Positions 41,040 to 52,334 of a DNA stretch of 64,000 bases are shown here, piece after piece. Position numbers and translations under genes: made by a program. Every line of letters starts with the position of its first letter. The first letter of the stretch is position 1. A model generated the notes under the pieces. That model was not told the DNA's origin, searched no databases, and worked only from the letters and a program-made list of their open reading frames with translations. This DNA comes from Prorocentrum cordatum (taxonomy: Eukaryota; Sar; Dinophyceae; Prorocentrales; Prorocentraceae), in the NCBI GenBank assembly GCA_963575745.1, contig CAUYUJ010002723.1:1-64000 (forward strand), given 5' to 3'.

Positions 41040-41386
41040 TGTCCTCCTCCTCCTCCTCCCCCTTTCCCCCCTCCTCCCCCTCCTCCCACTTCCCCTCCTC
41101 CTCCCCCTCCTCCCCCTCTTCCCCCTCCTCCTCCTCCTCCCCCTCCTCCTCCTCCTCCTCCTCTTCCTCCTCCTTCTCCTCCTCCTCCTTCTCCTCCTCC
41201 TCCTCCTCGTTTTCCTCCTCCTACTACTCCTTCTCCTCCTCCTCCTCCTCCTACTCCTACTCCTCCTCCTCCTCCTCCTCCTCCTCCTCCTCCTCCTCCT
41301 CCTCCTCCTCCTCCCTCCTCCTCCTCCTCCCCTCCCCTCTCCCCTCCTCCGCCCCGTCCTCCTCCTCCTCCGCCTCATCATCATCC

Positions 41387-41447
<61 letters not shown>

Positions 41448-41720
41448 TGATCATCATCATCATCATCCCTCTCCTCTTCCTCCCCCTCCCCGATCTCAGC
41501 CATGGTAAGTAATGGGATGGATGGGTAGAGCCTCAAATATGACGCGAGCGCACCTAGATTGTCCTCCCCCTTCTCCTTCTCCCCTCCTCCTCCTCCTCCT
41601 CCTCCTCCTCCTCCTCCTTTTCCTCCCCCTCCTCCTCCCCCTCCTCCTCATCCTCCTTTTCCCCCTCCTCCGCCTCCTCCGCCTCTTCATCCCCATCCTT
41701 GTCCTCCTGCTTCCGTAACG
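41040..41720 (+). repeat. CTC and CAT/ATC microsatellites
   Basis: 41040-41390 is CTC repeat, 41390-41470 is (ATC)n and 41575-41695 is CTC again. Frames read poly-Leu, poly-Ser, poly-Ile/His. Confidence 0.95.
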
Positions 41721-41910
41721 ATTTTGGTTCAAGATGATTCCGCCCCGTGGCAGAGCACGGATACCCTTGGTCCAGGGACAGCTAAGGACTTGCTTTCATA
41801 TCCTCGCCTTCCACCCCCACTGGTGGTCGAGCTTCATATTCGGCTCAGCGTTCGCCCGCTGCTGCTTCCACGCGCAATCGACCGAGGCTGGCGCGGGCCT
41901 CACTCGCGTC

Positions 41911-42555
41911 ATGGGAATCAACGGCGATGCAACCCCACCGGTCGCAGCCGCAGGCAGCAGTGAAGAAGATGGAGCCAAACGACAACAGGACCCTTGGCAT
42001 GAAGGTGCCACACTGCTCGCTGGGCACAGGCTTGCAGTGCTCGACCTATCCGTTCACATTCGAAATCAGCTGGAGGAGACCATGGCCGCCGAAATCGCCG
42101 ACGCCAGCGCCAAGTTTGAAGCCGCAGCACGTGCCGTCACAGCACAAGCCAGCCAAGACTTCCTCGCCTCCATCACTAAGATCACGTCCGAGCTCAGCCA
42201 ACGTCACGAAGCTACCGAACGCAGCACTCACAGCGTCACGCAGTGCACCAACGACCTCGAGAAGCATAATGTCGAACTCAAGACCGCCGTCGCCAAGCTT
42301 GAAGCCATCGCCACAGCCGCAGAAGCACGGGCTCCCGTGTTCAACCTCGAGGGCCTCGGCGCGCGGGACAGAGACCCCGACCCGACAACGTTCTGGTGCA
42401 GCAGCCCACAGGAGTTCAACCAGCCCGAGCTCGAGCGCGCCCTCGCAGAATGGTTCGCCAAAACCGAAGTTACCAAAGACGTGGTAAGCTTTATCACCGT
42501 CGGCCCCGCCAAGCGTCACTCGTTCCAGGTCAGCGGCGGCACCGTCGTGGCATAA
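41911..42555 (+). pseudogene. LINE N-terminal ORF with coiled coil
   Basis: The preferred start is the ATG at 41911 (MGINGDATPP); a longer frame opens at 41734 inside low-complexity DNA. Residues ~45-150 are Ala/Glu/Lys/Thr-rich, helical and coiled-coil-like (ETMAAEIADASAKFEAAARA, DLEKHNVELKTAVAKLEAIA). They are followed by FNLEGLGARDRDPDPTTFW and a C-terminal ALAEWFAKTEVTKDV/FITVGPAKRHSF segment that looks like the start of an RRM-type nucleic-acid-binding domain. Right after the stop at 42555 another frame continues as SFTIVLGSGAHVPLYVSADK and KAVRTEVQAKLLAKIMQNAT, typical of the same domain in dinoflagellate LINEs. So the stop results from a frameshift near 42540. Presumed role: binding the element RNA. 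Confidence 0.7.
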
Positions 42556-43768
42556 CCGCGTGCTCATCGTCTTCACGGTGTTCTCCGCAACGGAAAAGGA
42601 TGGCGCAGTTTCACGATCGTTCTGGGCAGTGGTGCCCATGTTCCTCTATATGTATCAGCAGACAAATGCCCGAAAGCTGTCCGCACAGAAGTTCAAGCCA
42701 AACTCCTCGCCAAAATCATGCAGAACGCCACGCCTGACGTCGACCTACGCGCGCGCGGGACTCTCGGTTACATTGCTAATCGTGGGGGGCGCTCTGGTTC
42801 GTTTGCTCATCGGCGCCCATGCTGACGCCCCCACCAGGCTTCAGTGGTCCAACACCATGGACCCCGGCTTCACCGACGACCAACAGCGTCAGACCAACGC
42901 CGAGTTCGCCTCCAACTTCGCGGGCGCCCCCTCCGCATCGCCGTGGCTTAAGCCATCGCTCGAGCCCCCAGACGACCTCGCTCTCCTGGCCACTTCGACC
43001 CGGAGCGCGTGCAAACCGTTCCGCTCGCCCGCGATGGTCAACGACGTGCCCGTCACCAACGTTGGCGGCATCGGCTTCTTCGTCCCGTGCGACAAGAGAG
43101 AGCATCAGCTACCACCTGAACAACGGCTTCACACCAGGCCCGAGGTCGTCATCCATGGCCGCGCCGCTTCGCTGCGCGTCGCGGATGCCAGCCTCCAGTG
43201 CGATGTCGCCATCCTCAACGCCCACAGCTACGGCCTCGCGCCTGCCGGACGCCACCACCTTCGCGACCAATGGCAAGCACTTCGACAGCATGCTGACGAA
43301 CAGCCTCAACATCGCCTCTTCATGATCGTGGGTGCCTTCAATGTATCCGAGTTCCCCCCGAAGCCCTTCAATGCCCCCGTCGACTCCGACACCGCCGCTG
43401 CGCAGAGATACCAGTGCAAGCCTGTCTTCTGGCGCTCGCTGTTTCGTGACACGATCGAGACCACCTCCACGCCTGCGACGAACAGGGCCGTAGGCAACAT
43501 GAGTGGATCGACGATCGACCACTGCTTCATCAACCTCCCGAGCCACCTCGTGCCCCGCATGGAGACAATTCACGTCGCCGACGACGCCCCCCTCGAGAAC
43601 GCCAGGGGCCCGATCAGCGACCGCAAGACCACGCGCCTCCGCAGCCGCATCCGCAGGCCCAAGCCAGCCACCGAGCGCGGCATCCCTGCCTGCATCTTCG
43701 ACACGGACCACTACAAACATCACATCAACAAGATCTTCGCCACCATTGCCGCTCGCCCCGATTGCTAG
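42556..43768 (+). pseudogene. LINE endonuclease domain (catalytic residues lost)
   Basis: Begins with RRM-related sequence in mixed frames. From ~42840 the frame reads LQWSNTMDPGFTDDQQRQTN and then the endonuclease/exonuclease/phosphatase fold: CDVAILNAHSYGL, RLFMIVGAFNVSEFPPKPF, LFRDTIETTSTP, GSTIDHCFINLPSHLVPR and a final ENARGPISDRKTTRLRSR. In active enzymes the first block is GDFN and the last is SDH. Here Asp is Ala (codon 43334-43336) and His is Arg (43622-43624), so the target-nicking activity should be lost. The SxIDH motif (43508-43522) is kept. It stops at 43766, before the RT, which continues in another frame. Confidence 0.75.
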
Positions 43769-44108
43769 ATGGCGCACCCCTAAGGCCGCGGTGCAAGTCG
43801 CTGCCGCCCGCGCACGTGACACGCTCACCCAGATTCTCGCTGCCGAGCTGAAGTCCCAGACTGCGAGCGCGCCCAAGGAGACCCGCGCCATGGCGCTGCG
43901 CAGCATGGCCCGCGCAGTCTGGCACCAAACGCCCCTCTCGCGACGACTCTGATCGAGAGCACCTGGACCGGGAACTCCCACCTGAAGGTTGACGACGTCA
44001 CGGCCAGCATCAACGACATGACGGCGGTGACCTCGACCGTGGACGCCACGCGCGCCAGCCTCAGCGACGAGCGCAGAGCACTCTCAGCTGCTCGCTCGCG
44101 CGCTGCCT
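43769..44108 (+). pseudogene. LINE linker between endonuclease and RT
   Basis: Coding signal continues in changing frames, for example LIESTWTGNSHLKVDDVTAS and TRASLSDERRALSAARSRAA (~43948-44105). Probably the helical linker between EN and RT, broken by indels. Confidence 0.5.
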
Positions 44109-45935
44109 TTGCCGCCCTCAACGCCCCCTCCTTCGGCCAGGAGTGGCGCCGGCGCGCCGAGCGAGAAGGTTCACCGCGGCGAACGCTGGAAACCGTTTCC
44201 CAAGCGCCTCGTGCTGACTGGCATCGAGATCATCGTCGGCAGCTCGTCCAACGTCGTGACAGGCCCCGTCGCCACGCACCAGGCCATCATGCGCCAATGG
44301 GCCCCCGCGTTCGCCAAGAAGCACGTGGGCGAGAAGCGTCTCGCCGACAACCTCGACTCTGTCTTCCCTCGGCGCCACCGAGCAGATCTATCACTCCCCG
44401 ACGCGCATGCACTTGAGAGGGCAGCGCGCCACGCTGGGGATTCAGCCCCTGGCCCCGACGGTTTCCCATATCGAGCGCGGCTCCGCGCGCCCGACAGCTT
44501 CGACGCCCTCGCCGACGCTTGCTACGACACCGCCGCCAACCACAACATCCCGCTCGACCTGAACTTCTCCCCCATGGCCATGTTGCCGAAAGGCGGCGAG
44601 CCATCGGGCAGTGCAGAGTGCGCGCGCTCCCCCGATTGCCTTCGTCCGCTTTCAATGAAGAGCCCGGACGTCAAGCTGCTAGCGTCCGCCGCCAGGGGCC
44701 AGCTCCGCGCCCTTGCAGCCCAGACGCCCCCCAAGCAGCCGGGCTTTGTCCACGACCGCCAGTTTTTGAACAACGTCGTCGTCGTGGACGCCGCCGCGCG
44801 TCGACACAGCCTTCCCCCGTCAGCCTTCTCAGACATGCCCGTCTTCGTCAGCATGGACATCGCAGCAGCGTTCCCCAGCCTCGGCCACCAGTAGGTGTGG
44901 GACGTTCTCGAGCGCTGGGGCATTCACGGCCACATGCTGCGCTTGATCCATGCCTGCTATTTCTGGCTCGTCTCGTTCCTCGACGTTGGGGGGGGGGGGG
45001 GGCGTCGCCCACTCCTGATCGCGACATCAGGCGCTACTCAGGGATGCCCCTTGAGCGGCGCGATCTGTGCGCTCGTTTTCGATCCCATCATCGTCGCCAT
45101 CAGCCGCGAGCTCAACGCCATCCACCGCGGGCTCATTTTCGCCTGCGCCGACGACCTTGGCATCGCCCTCGCCAGGCTGGCCGACATCAGCGCGCCCGCC
45201 CCCCACGCGGTCGCGGCCGAGTCCCTAGCAGGCCTCCAGCTCCAGGCCAAGAAGTGCATCGTCGCCCCGACCTGGGCCCTCCCGTCGCAAGACCTCGCAG
45301 CCGAGATGCTACGCATCCTCGCGGCTGCTCGCGCCCCATGGATCAACTTCATCATCGAGTCCAAAGCCCGCTATCTTGGCTTCTACGTGGGCCCTGGTGC
45401 CACGCTCGCTGACCAATGGCGTGGCCCCGCAGTGACGTGGTGGGACCGCGTGGAGAAGTCCGCCGCATCGCACGCCCCCGTCCTGCAAAGCATCAAGCTG
45501 CACAACGTCGCCGCCGTCGCGCGCCTGGGCTTGGTCGGCCAGCTCTTCGAAGCGCCCGGGGGCACCCTGCAGAAGGATCTGCAGGCCATCAACAAGCCGC
45601 TGCGCGTCGCCCCCCCCCCCCCCCCCCCAGCTTCGCCAAGTCCGAAAGTCCGACGCCCTCGCGATGTCGCTCTGGACGAACGTGGAGGTCCCCATCGGCA
45701 TCGAGAACTACCTGGCCGCCACCCTCTGGGGAATGGCGTCTACAACTGCGACGCAGTGGAGACACGCACGTCGCGGACTTTCGACACCGCTTACGACCAG
45801 CTTCCCGTCGCCACTGCACTGCAAGGCGTGCGGTGCAACGACTGCTGGGCGATCAAGGCGCCATCGTCCAGCGCCTCGAGGGCGCCGCGAACTCCACCTT
45901 CTTCGCCGACAAGGGATCACATCTCAAACGCCTGA
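44109..45935 (+). pseudogene. LINE reverse transcriptase domain with in-frame TAG
   Basis: Read in one frame through a TAG at 44892-44894. Upstream are GPVATHQAIMRQWAPAFAKK, SAPGPDGFPYRARL (the RT motif 0/1 region), CLRPLSMKSPDVKLLA, and motif A VFVSMDIAAAFPSLGHQ with Asp at 44856-44858. After the stop come WDVLERWGIHGHMLRLIHAC, motif B ATQGCPLSGAICALVFDP (~45033-45086), motif C FACADDLGIAL with the two Asp codons at 45150-45155, and KARYLGFYVGPGA. All RT catalytic residues are present, so the TAG and homopolymer regions are the main defects. RT copies element RNA at the nicked target. The frame ends at 45933, before the C-terminal region. Confidence 0.85.
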
Positions 45936-46248
45936 CACGCACTGCGGGGCCCCGACCCCGCGCGCGAGCCGCCGTGATCGCCAGCCACGAGAGCGCCGCC
46001 AGAGCAGGACAGCAAGCCATCCTTCAACGCCACGCCCCCCGCCTTTCTCAACGACCTGACCGCCATCAACATCGCAAACCTGCCAAGGTCGCGCCGCAGA
46101 CAGCCTACGTGAAGTCGCTGAACGAGCAGCTCTACGTCGACACCATGACTGACACCATCAGGCGCCGACTGATCGCGCGGCGCCCAATACTGGGCCCTGC
46201 TCGCCAACGTGCACGCGAACCGCCATCTGGACCGCGGCGCGAGGCTGA

Positions 46249-47211
46249 ATGAGCCCAAGGGCGTCTTCTGAACAGGGCGCGCTCATGGGCCGCGCGCTGG
46301 CTGCCTGCCCTCCTGAAGAGCGACCGACGCATCAGCGACCGAGAGAACTGGGCGCAGTGGTGCGTCACCTACTTGTCCGAGCTACTCGGTGCCGACCCGT
46401 TTCAGCCGCTGTGCGCCACCGACATCCAGCGACGCCGCGTCGCCGTCGACATGTGCGCTCAGGCGCGGGGCGCCGGCGGCCCTGGGCGCATTCCCCTGGA
46501 GCGCCGCCTGGCCCGCCCAGAAGCGCAGAGCGAGTCGCCGCGCAGCCGATCGCCACGGCGTTCAGCTACGAGGCCGCCCAACGCCGTGCCCGACGCCGCT
46601 GGGTCGCCCACATCCTACCATTTTCAGAGCCCGACGCCGACCCTGGCGACAGTCACCGCGACGACGACGACGACATGGGCGCCGAAGACCTACCTGCCGA
46701 CGCCGACGTACAACTTGATCTCCTTCAAGTCCAGCAAGTTCTGGATGTTTTCCCCGCTCGGCGGACGCGCCTCCGCACCCGCCTCGCGACCCTGCCGCCC
46801 GCCGGGCTGTGGGGCGCCCTGAAGATGACCTCGCGCAGGATGCGCGTGATCCCGACCAAGCGCCCATGCCAATTCGGACGCCCGCACGCCAACGACAGCG
46901 TCCAGAACTACTTCATATGCGAGCGGATGCGGGACCAGCTGAGCTTACCGCGCGGCCAGCTGAGCACCAACATCACTACGAGGCTCGGCCTTCCTGAGCC
47001 GACCGAACCGTTCCATGGCGAGAACGGCATCCCAAACAGCATTGCCAGGCCCTCCGTCTCACAACATCCCGATGTCTCACAACAAGCAGACGACTCGCCG
47101 AGCCCTGAAGCTGCCCGCAGATCTGTCGGGCGGGGCTGGCGCGCCGTAGCGCGGCTCGCAGACGGACGCGCCTTCTCAGGCGACGTTCGTTCCTTTTCCT
47201 CCTCGTTCTCC
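46249..47211 (+). pseudogene. LINE C-terminal region with Cys/His motif
   Basis: The first part is better read in another frame (ARWLPALLKSDRRISDRENW, WCVTYLSELLGADPFQPL). From ~46555 this frame gives AFSYEAAQRRARRRWVAHIL, an acidic linker (DDDDDMGAEDLPADADVQ), then KMTSRRMRVIPTKRPCQFGR and HANDSVQNYFICERMRDQL. Dinoflagellate LINE ORFs end with a C-F-G-C...H-Y-x-x-C-type knuckle after the RT; here CQFG and the final Cys remain, while the HY is altered to QNYFIC. It ends in Ser/Pro-rich sequence and a CTC tract. Confidence 0.6.
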
Positions 47212-47239
47212 TCCTCCTCCTCCTCGTCCTCCACCTCCT

Positions 47240-48500
47240 CTTGTTCCTCCTCGCCCCCCCCCCCGATGCTTATTCCGGCGGTTTTGGTGCCAGATCTTCT
47301 CCCGTGGGCCTCGGGGCTCGGGCTTATGATGTTTCAGGGGTATTGAACAAGGATGTCCGTTGTCAGGGTCCCTTTGGGCCATCGTGCTCGACCCCGTGCT
47401 GCGCTTCCTCTGCGCGCGTATTCCTCAGCCTGTAGCTACTCATGCTGCATTCGCTGGCGACGTTGGCACGGCCACCAACGACGTTTTCAGCGCGCTGCGC
47501 AGTTCTATCCATGCATGGGACACGGTTGCCAACGCTTGCGGTTTGTATACACACCGGAAAAAGACGCTTCTGACCCCCCTGGGACGATCGCCGGTGCCGA
47601 AATTCTCCAAGGGCTTCACGACGCTGGCTTGAGCTCCAGGACCTGGACGCGGGCAAAATCGGGTCGCTACCTTGGGCTTAGCATTGGTCGGGAAAAGGTA
47701 ACCTCGCAAGCTGGGCGGCCCCCATGGCCAAGTATCTTTGCAGGGCTCGGATGGGGCGCGATCTGGGACCAGGCACGATCAAATCGAGATCGCCCTACAA
47801 CATGTTGTGTTTCAACGTTCTCAGCCACGTCTCCCGGTCCCGGTTTCCGTCCACTGCCATGCTGAGTGCTGAGAACAATGGTGCGCAGGCCTTGGTGGCT
47901 GGGCCTAGGGCCTAGGAACGCCATCGCGACTAGTGCGATGAAGCATGTGAAAGGCAGACTCATGCCTGTCCAGTGCCCCGCGACCTGTTCACAGTAACCA
48001 CAGCTGGAATGTACAGGAGTGCTATCTGCTCGAGCGCGCGCACCCTTTTGATGGAAGAGTTGTACCTTTTTCGGCGAAGACGACGACTGCACGATATGCT
48101 GGACGTCTATTCAGCGGAAAACTGGGAAGGGCCTCGTGTCCCTTGAGCATGACGAACTGCGTATAAGAAGTATGATTGGCCGTCGCCTCCATCATTATCT
48201 GCCCGTGAGCCCTAGCGATCGAGTCTCTGTCGGCCTGTACAAGCTGGCCCCAAACGTTCCACGTTCCGTCTTTTTCAGCGTTTTCAAAACCATGTGTAAT
48301 TTTCAGTGCACATCGAATAGGTCCCACAGTCCGACCCGTCCCTGCATAGCATGCTGGGCCGATGATGGCGATCCTTTTCGACACATGGCTCGTTGCAGTT
48401 GTTTCGAATGTCTGTTCACGCATCTGTCCCATATTCCTGTTTGTTATTGCTCTGCCTCCTCTCTGTCCCGCCTCACCTTGACAATTTGGCCGTGCACGCT
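47240..48500 (+). pseudogene. Second LINE fragment: RT motif B to C-terminus
   Basis: The RT B motif GIEQGCPLSGSLWAIVLDPV begins at 47339, followed by LRFLCARIPQPVATHAAFAG, where the C motif FADD is altered to FAGDV (~47447-47464). After a frame change come KSGRYLGLSIG (~47658) and a helical C-terminal part including SPYNMLCFNVLSHVSRSRFP. Later, in further frames, come LEHDELRIRSMIGRRLHHYL and the zinc-knuckle-like CIACWADDGDPFRHMARCSC (~48340-48400). There is no endonuclease or RT A motif, so this is a 5'-truncated, multiply frameshifted LINE directly downstream of the previous element and in the same orientation. It differs in sequence from that element, so it is not a tandem duplicate. Confidence 0.75.
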
Positions 48501-49100
48501 CCCACCAATACTAAGTATTGGGCTTTACCTTGATATGAGATCTCATGTTTACCACTCGTCGCCACTCGTCGCGACGACTGCCGACCTCTGCGATCGACCG
48601 AGTGGGCCGAACGCGGCTGGTGGCCGTGTGCCGCGAGTCGCGGCCTCTGCGCAGCATAGTCGCTGCTGGAGTGGCCAGCGCAACTCGGCCCGCCGCGCTG
48701 CCGACGGCAGCTCTGCCACCGCCGCAGGTGCCTGGGGGCGGGCTTGAACTTCTCTCTCCTTTTCGCCCTCGTGTCCGCTTTGCGTCTCGTGCTCTTGTCC
48801 GCCCTTCTTCTCTTTCTCTCTGCAGCCAGTGAGCTCCCGCGCGCGCGCCGGCATGGCTTCTCTGTAGTTCCGCAGTGCCCCTGGCAGCCAGTTGCCGGTT
48901 CGTCCGAGGCTGGTCTGCTGGGGGCAGTGCGCGCTGGCCCGGCTTCTTTCTTGCGCAGCGCCCAATTTGGCAGCCAGTTGCCAGTTCGTCCGAGGCTGGT
49001 CTGCCGGGGGGCGCGCGCGCGCGGCCACCGGTGAAAAATCGGATGCGCGCCCGCCTCAAGCATGAAGAGGCTTTGCGCTCGGCTGGCACCTTCATAAGGT
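48501..49100 (+). repeat. Unassigned DNA with an 86-bp tandem duplication
   Basis: 48882-48931 and 48968-49018 both read GGCAGCCAGTTGCC(G/A)GTTC then GTCCGAGGCTGGTCTGC, spaced 86 bp. The rest holds only motif-less frames. Confidence 0.7.
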
Positions 49101-50842
49101 AGCTCAGCGCTCAGGTAGTACGGCGGCGCGGAGGACCTTGACTTCCCTCCTGTCGCTGCTGCTGCTGCTGGCCCACCTCCCCCCTCGATCGCGTGCGTTC
49201 CTCCTCGCCCTTCCCTCTCTTATCAGCCACGCCGCCCTCCCCCCGCCCCGGCGCCCCGCCAGAGGCCACCCCGCCCTCCCCCCCGGCGAGCGCGCTTTTG
49301 CGGCGGTGAGCGGCCGCTCGCGCGCGCGCCCCGCCCGGCGGCCCCTCTGCGGTTGCGGCGACGCCGACGCCCGACGCCGCCGACGCCGCCGACGCCGACG
49401 ACGCCAACGCCGACGGCCGACGGCAACAGCCGACGGCCGGCGGCCGACGGCGGCGGCGTGGGTCGCCATGAAAGGAACAGGCCCTGTCCCGTCGGTTCCG
49501 AGGCCAGGGTCCCGATGTTGTTTCGGGGGCGGCCGAGAGGGGGGTGATGACAAGGGGGGGGGGAGGGGGATATCATGGCGTATGCCATGATATTTCTTCA
49601 GATTTCATGGCGTTTTTTCCCCATTACGTTCCCAGCGCCCCCCCCCCCACTGGGCCGCACACGTGCCGCCGGCCATGATTTACGCTCCCCTTTTTGGACG
49701 CTCCCCTCTCGGCCGCCCCCGATGTGCGTCTGGGGCATTCAAACGGAGAGGGCCCGTCCAGGGCCCAGATCCTGAGGTCGTGCGTTGTTCTCGGGCTGTC
49801 CCGGGGCCCTCCACGGGCCCCTCGGCTGTCAGACACTTGTTTGCGGTAGAGAAGTCCTAGAGATCCTGGCGACTCAATTTTTTCGAGCCGGGCATTTTCG
49901 CGTAATTCCGGACCCCAGGACCCTTACAGATCGATCCGGCTCGACAAACGGCGTAGACATATAGGGTTTAGGGTTCCAGGCGCGATTTCTCAGGGCGTCT
50001 CAATTGTATTGAGACGTCGGATTTCAGGGGTGGTCCCGGGGGAAGGCCCCGGGGTACAAGACCCGCTTCCCGCAGGGCCCGTCTATTTCATGCTGAGCGG
50101 CGACGATCGGGAAGAAGTCTCAGGCCTCACGGCACTGAGCGGGGTGTGTGTAAAGCATGTACGGTATGATTGAGGAGGGAAGCCCAAGCAAAAGTCTTGC
50201 CCTTTCCCTGAGGGTGGGCCGCCCGCGCGCCTGGAACGTGTCAGGATGGAGGAAGGCTCGGAGGAGGAGCCCCAAGAGATCTCCAGGGGCCCCAGCACAT
50301 CCCAAGGCCCCAATGCCTTCTGGAAGACTCTCCAAGGCTCCCACTGCGGGGGTCCTGTGAGCTTTTCGGGGGCCGATGGGGCTGCGGGGCTCTTGGAAGC
50401 GTGCTGGAGACCTCGTTGGCCGCCGTGGGAGCCCCTGTTGCGGAACAGGAAACGGGCGACGCTGGACACGTTGGTCTTCTGGGCATCGTACTGGACCAGC
50501 ATATGGTCTATATTCAAGGGGGGACAATCCACCGGGACCCGACAATTCACGTTTACTACGGCCCTGGGCGTCTACTAAATAGCACTGCCCTGTTTGATTC
50601 CTTTGTTTGGGTGCGTTTACTAAACGGCTTCGCGTTGGGGTGGTTCCTATCGGGGTGGATTTTCCGCCCTCTGTATATATGATGACCCAATGCTTGCAAG
50701 TTGGCGTATTTGGCCTCAGACGCCAGAAGCGAGGCCTCGAAGCCCAGCGGCCGCCACATGTGGAGCACCAGGGAGGGGTTGGGACCCCTCCCCCCATCGG
50801 GGACTGGAAGGACTCGAGAGAAGGGCTGAGATTAGCCTTACG
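49101..50842. other. No recognised gene
   Basis: GC-rich low-complexity (49340-49460, CGACGC repeats), then mixed sequence. TAGGGTTTAGGG at 49962-49973 resembles two TTTAGGG telomere-type units. No coding motif found. Confidence 0.45.
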
Positions 50843-51168
50843 TCGGGCATGTCCCTCTACAGGAGGACTATCCAGACATGGTCCAACAATAGTCTGGGGA
50901 CGATATTTCTGGTATTTGTGGATATGTTTGAGAGAGTTCGGGCTACAGTCGTGGCGCTGATGAAGCAATCCTTTTCGTTGGGGAGGGGCTCGGTGTTCCT
51001 TGATTGTTGTGCAATTTGCATTAGGTTCCCCTGAGGTCTTCCATGGGAAATCGAAGTTCAACTTTTGGAATCAGGGGCCTCGTTCCCTGTGTAGGGTTCC
51101 TGGGGTCAGCGCCCCGGCTGTATGTTTCGATTTTTGTCCAAGATCTGCCTGTAGGAAACCGTGCCCGA
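50843..51168 (+). mobile_element. TIR element, long copy c
   Basis: Left end TCGGGCATGTCCCTCTACAG; the reverse complement of the right end reads TCGGGCACGGTTTCCTACAG. The interior begins GGAGGACTATCCAGACATGG and contains AATAGTCTGGGGACGATATT, as in the other copies, followed by ~170 bp matching 9225-9400. 326 bp, no ORF. Confidence 0.75.
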
Positions 51169-51279
51169 CCTACGATCAGCCCACCATGTTTGTTTTGAAA
51201 ACACGTGGACCTCAGGACGGCCGCGGAAAACACTTTGGCAGACGCCGGCGCTCGCGCCCATACGATTGAGAATCTCAAG

Positions 51280-51426
51280 GCGGGCACGTCTTTCGCGCAG
51301 GAGGAGTATTTCAAAATGGTCAAGGAATAGTCGGGGAACGATATTTCGACTGATTTCGACAATGTTTGATGTTTTACGTATTTGTTACCTTCCCTCCAAA
51401 ACCCTCCTGTGGGAGGGCATGCCCGA
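51280..51426 (+). mobile_element. TIR element, copy d
   Basis: Left end CGGGCACGTCTTTCGCGCAG, right end CCTGTGGGAGGGCATGCCCGA (inverted). The interior GGAGTATTTCAAAATGGTCA, AATAGTCGGGGAACGATATT and TTACCTTCCCTCCAAAACCC matches copy b read on its minus strand. 147 bp. Confidence 0.75.
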
Positions 51427-51445
51427 CCTTGGATGAGATATGGCT

Positions 51446-51521
51446 GTGTGGTGCCACGGATTTCTGGTTGCAGTGTCCAGGCTGTTGCTCATGGAAGTTC
51501 GCCGGTCGCACTGATCAGTAC
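51446..51521 (+). repeat. 76-bp direct repeat, copy 1
   Basis: GTGTGGTGCCACGGATTTCT through ACTGATCAGTAC. Near-identical to 51688-51763 (a few substitutions), 242 bp away. Confidence 0.9.
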
Positions 51522-51687
51522 AGTGGAGGCCCATGCCAAGAAACATCCTGCTTGGGTTTCTTGGGTTTCGACGGTTTTGCGATGGGAAGCGTAACGTTCC
51601 CACACCAAGAATCCATGGACGTCCTGGGGTCTCAGGGTTGGGTTTCTTGTGGAAGGTTTCTTGTGGACTGGCCTCCACTGCATGTCC

Positions 51688-51763
51688 GTGTGGTGCCACG
51701 GATTTCTGGTTGCAGTGTCCAGGCTGTTGCCCATGGAAGTTCGCCAGTGGCACTAATCAGTAC
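51688..51763 (+). repeat. 76-bp direct repeat, copy 2
   Basis: Second copy of 51446-51521, ending CACTAATCAGTAC. Confidence 0.9.
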
Positions 51764-52334
51764 GCGGGGCGCCGCGATCAAACAGCATAGCCCAGAGGAG
51801 GCAAGAAGAGATCATGCACGGCTTTCTCTTGGAAGCTTCACATTCAGCTTCCATAGCGGCGCTCTCGCCCCCCGCCCCCACCCACGAGGCACAAGCAGTT
51901 CGAGCGCTGTTAGAGAACAAGGTCTATCCTGCATTTGATGCCACGTTGCTCCCCCCAGCCTCCTGGCTCCCGACCTAGTGCAATCTACCTCGGCGCCTCG
52001 CCTGCTCTCTGCACCCGGTGCCCTGTTTCAGTAGATCGCGAGCTCGGAGTCCAGAGCCACCGCGCGACAGCCTGCGCGAAAAGGAGCAGATCGTGTCGTG
52101 GAGGGGGAATCGGGTGACAAGGAAGAACAAGTGGCGGGAGCACGGCGAAGGAAGGGGGGGAGGGGGACAGAGGGGGACCGTCAAGGTCTAGCACCCGCCG
52201 CAACGGACCCTCGCCGCTGGGCAAAGGAGGCCGTGCCTCGGGGCAGCGCTGGGAAGCCAGCGTGGCCCTGTAAGAGCGCACACGGGCGCGCGCGCGCGCG
52301 GGCCGCGCCGCCGCCTCGGCTACTCCAATTCCCG
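51764..52334. other. No recognised feature
   Basis: GC-rich DNA without a supported gene. Confidence 0.4.

Larger units (their letters stand above)
41911..47211 (+). mobile_element. Near full-length, mutated LINE retrotransposon
   Basis: Ordered fragments of a non-LTR element: a coiled-coil/RNA-binding N-terminal ORF, an AP-like endonuclease, a reverse transcriptase and a Cys/His C-terminal region, all on the plus strand over ~5.3 kb. At least two frame changes, one in-frame TAG and lost endonuclease catalytic residues mark it as a dead copy. G and C homopolymers (44989-45002; 45609-45628) lie in the coding region and could also be assembly errors. No clear poly(A) tail or target duplication was found. 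Confidence 0.8.
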
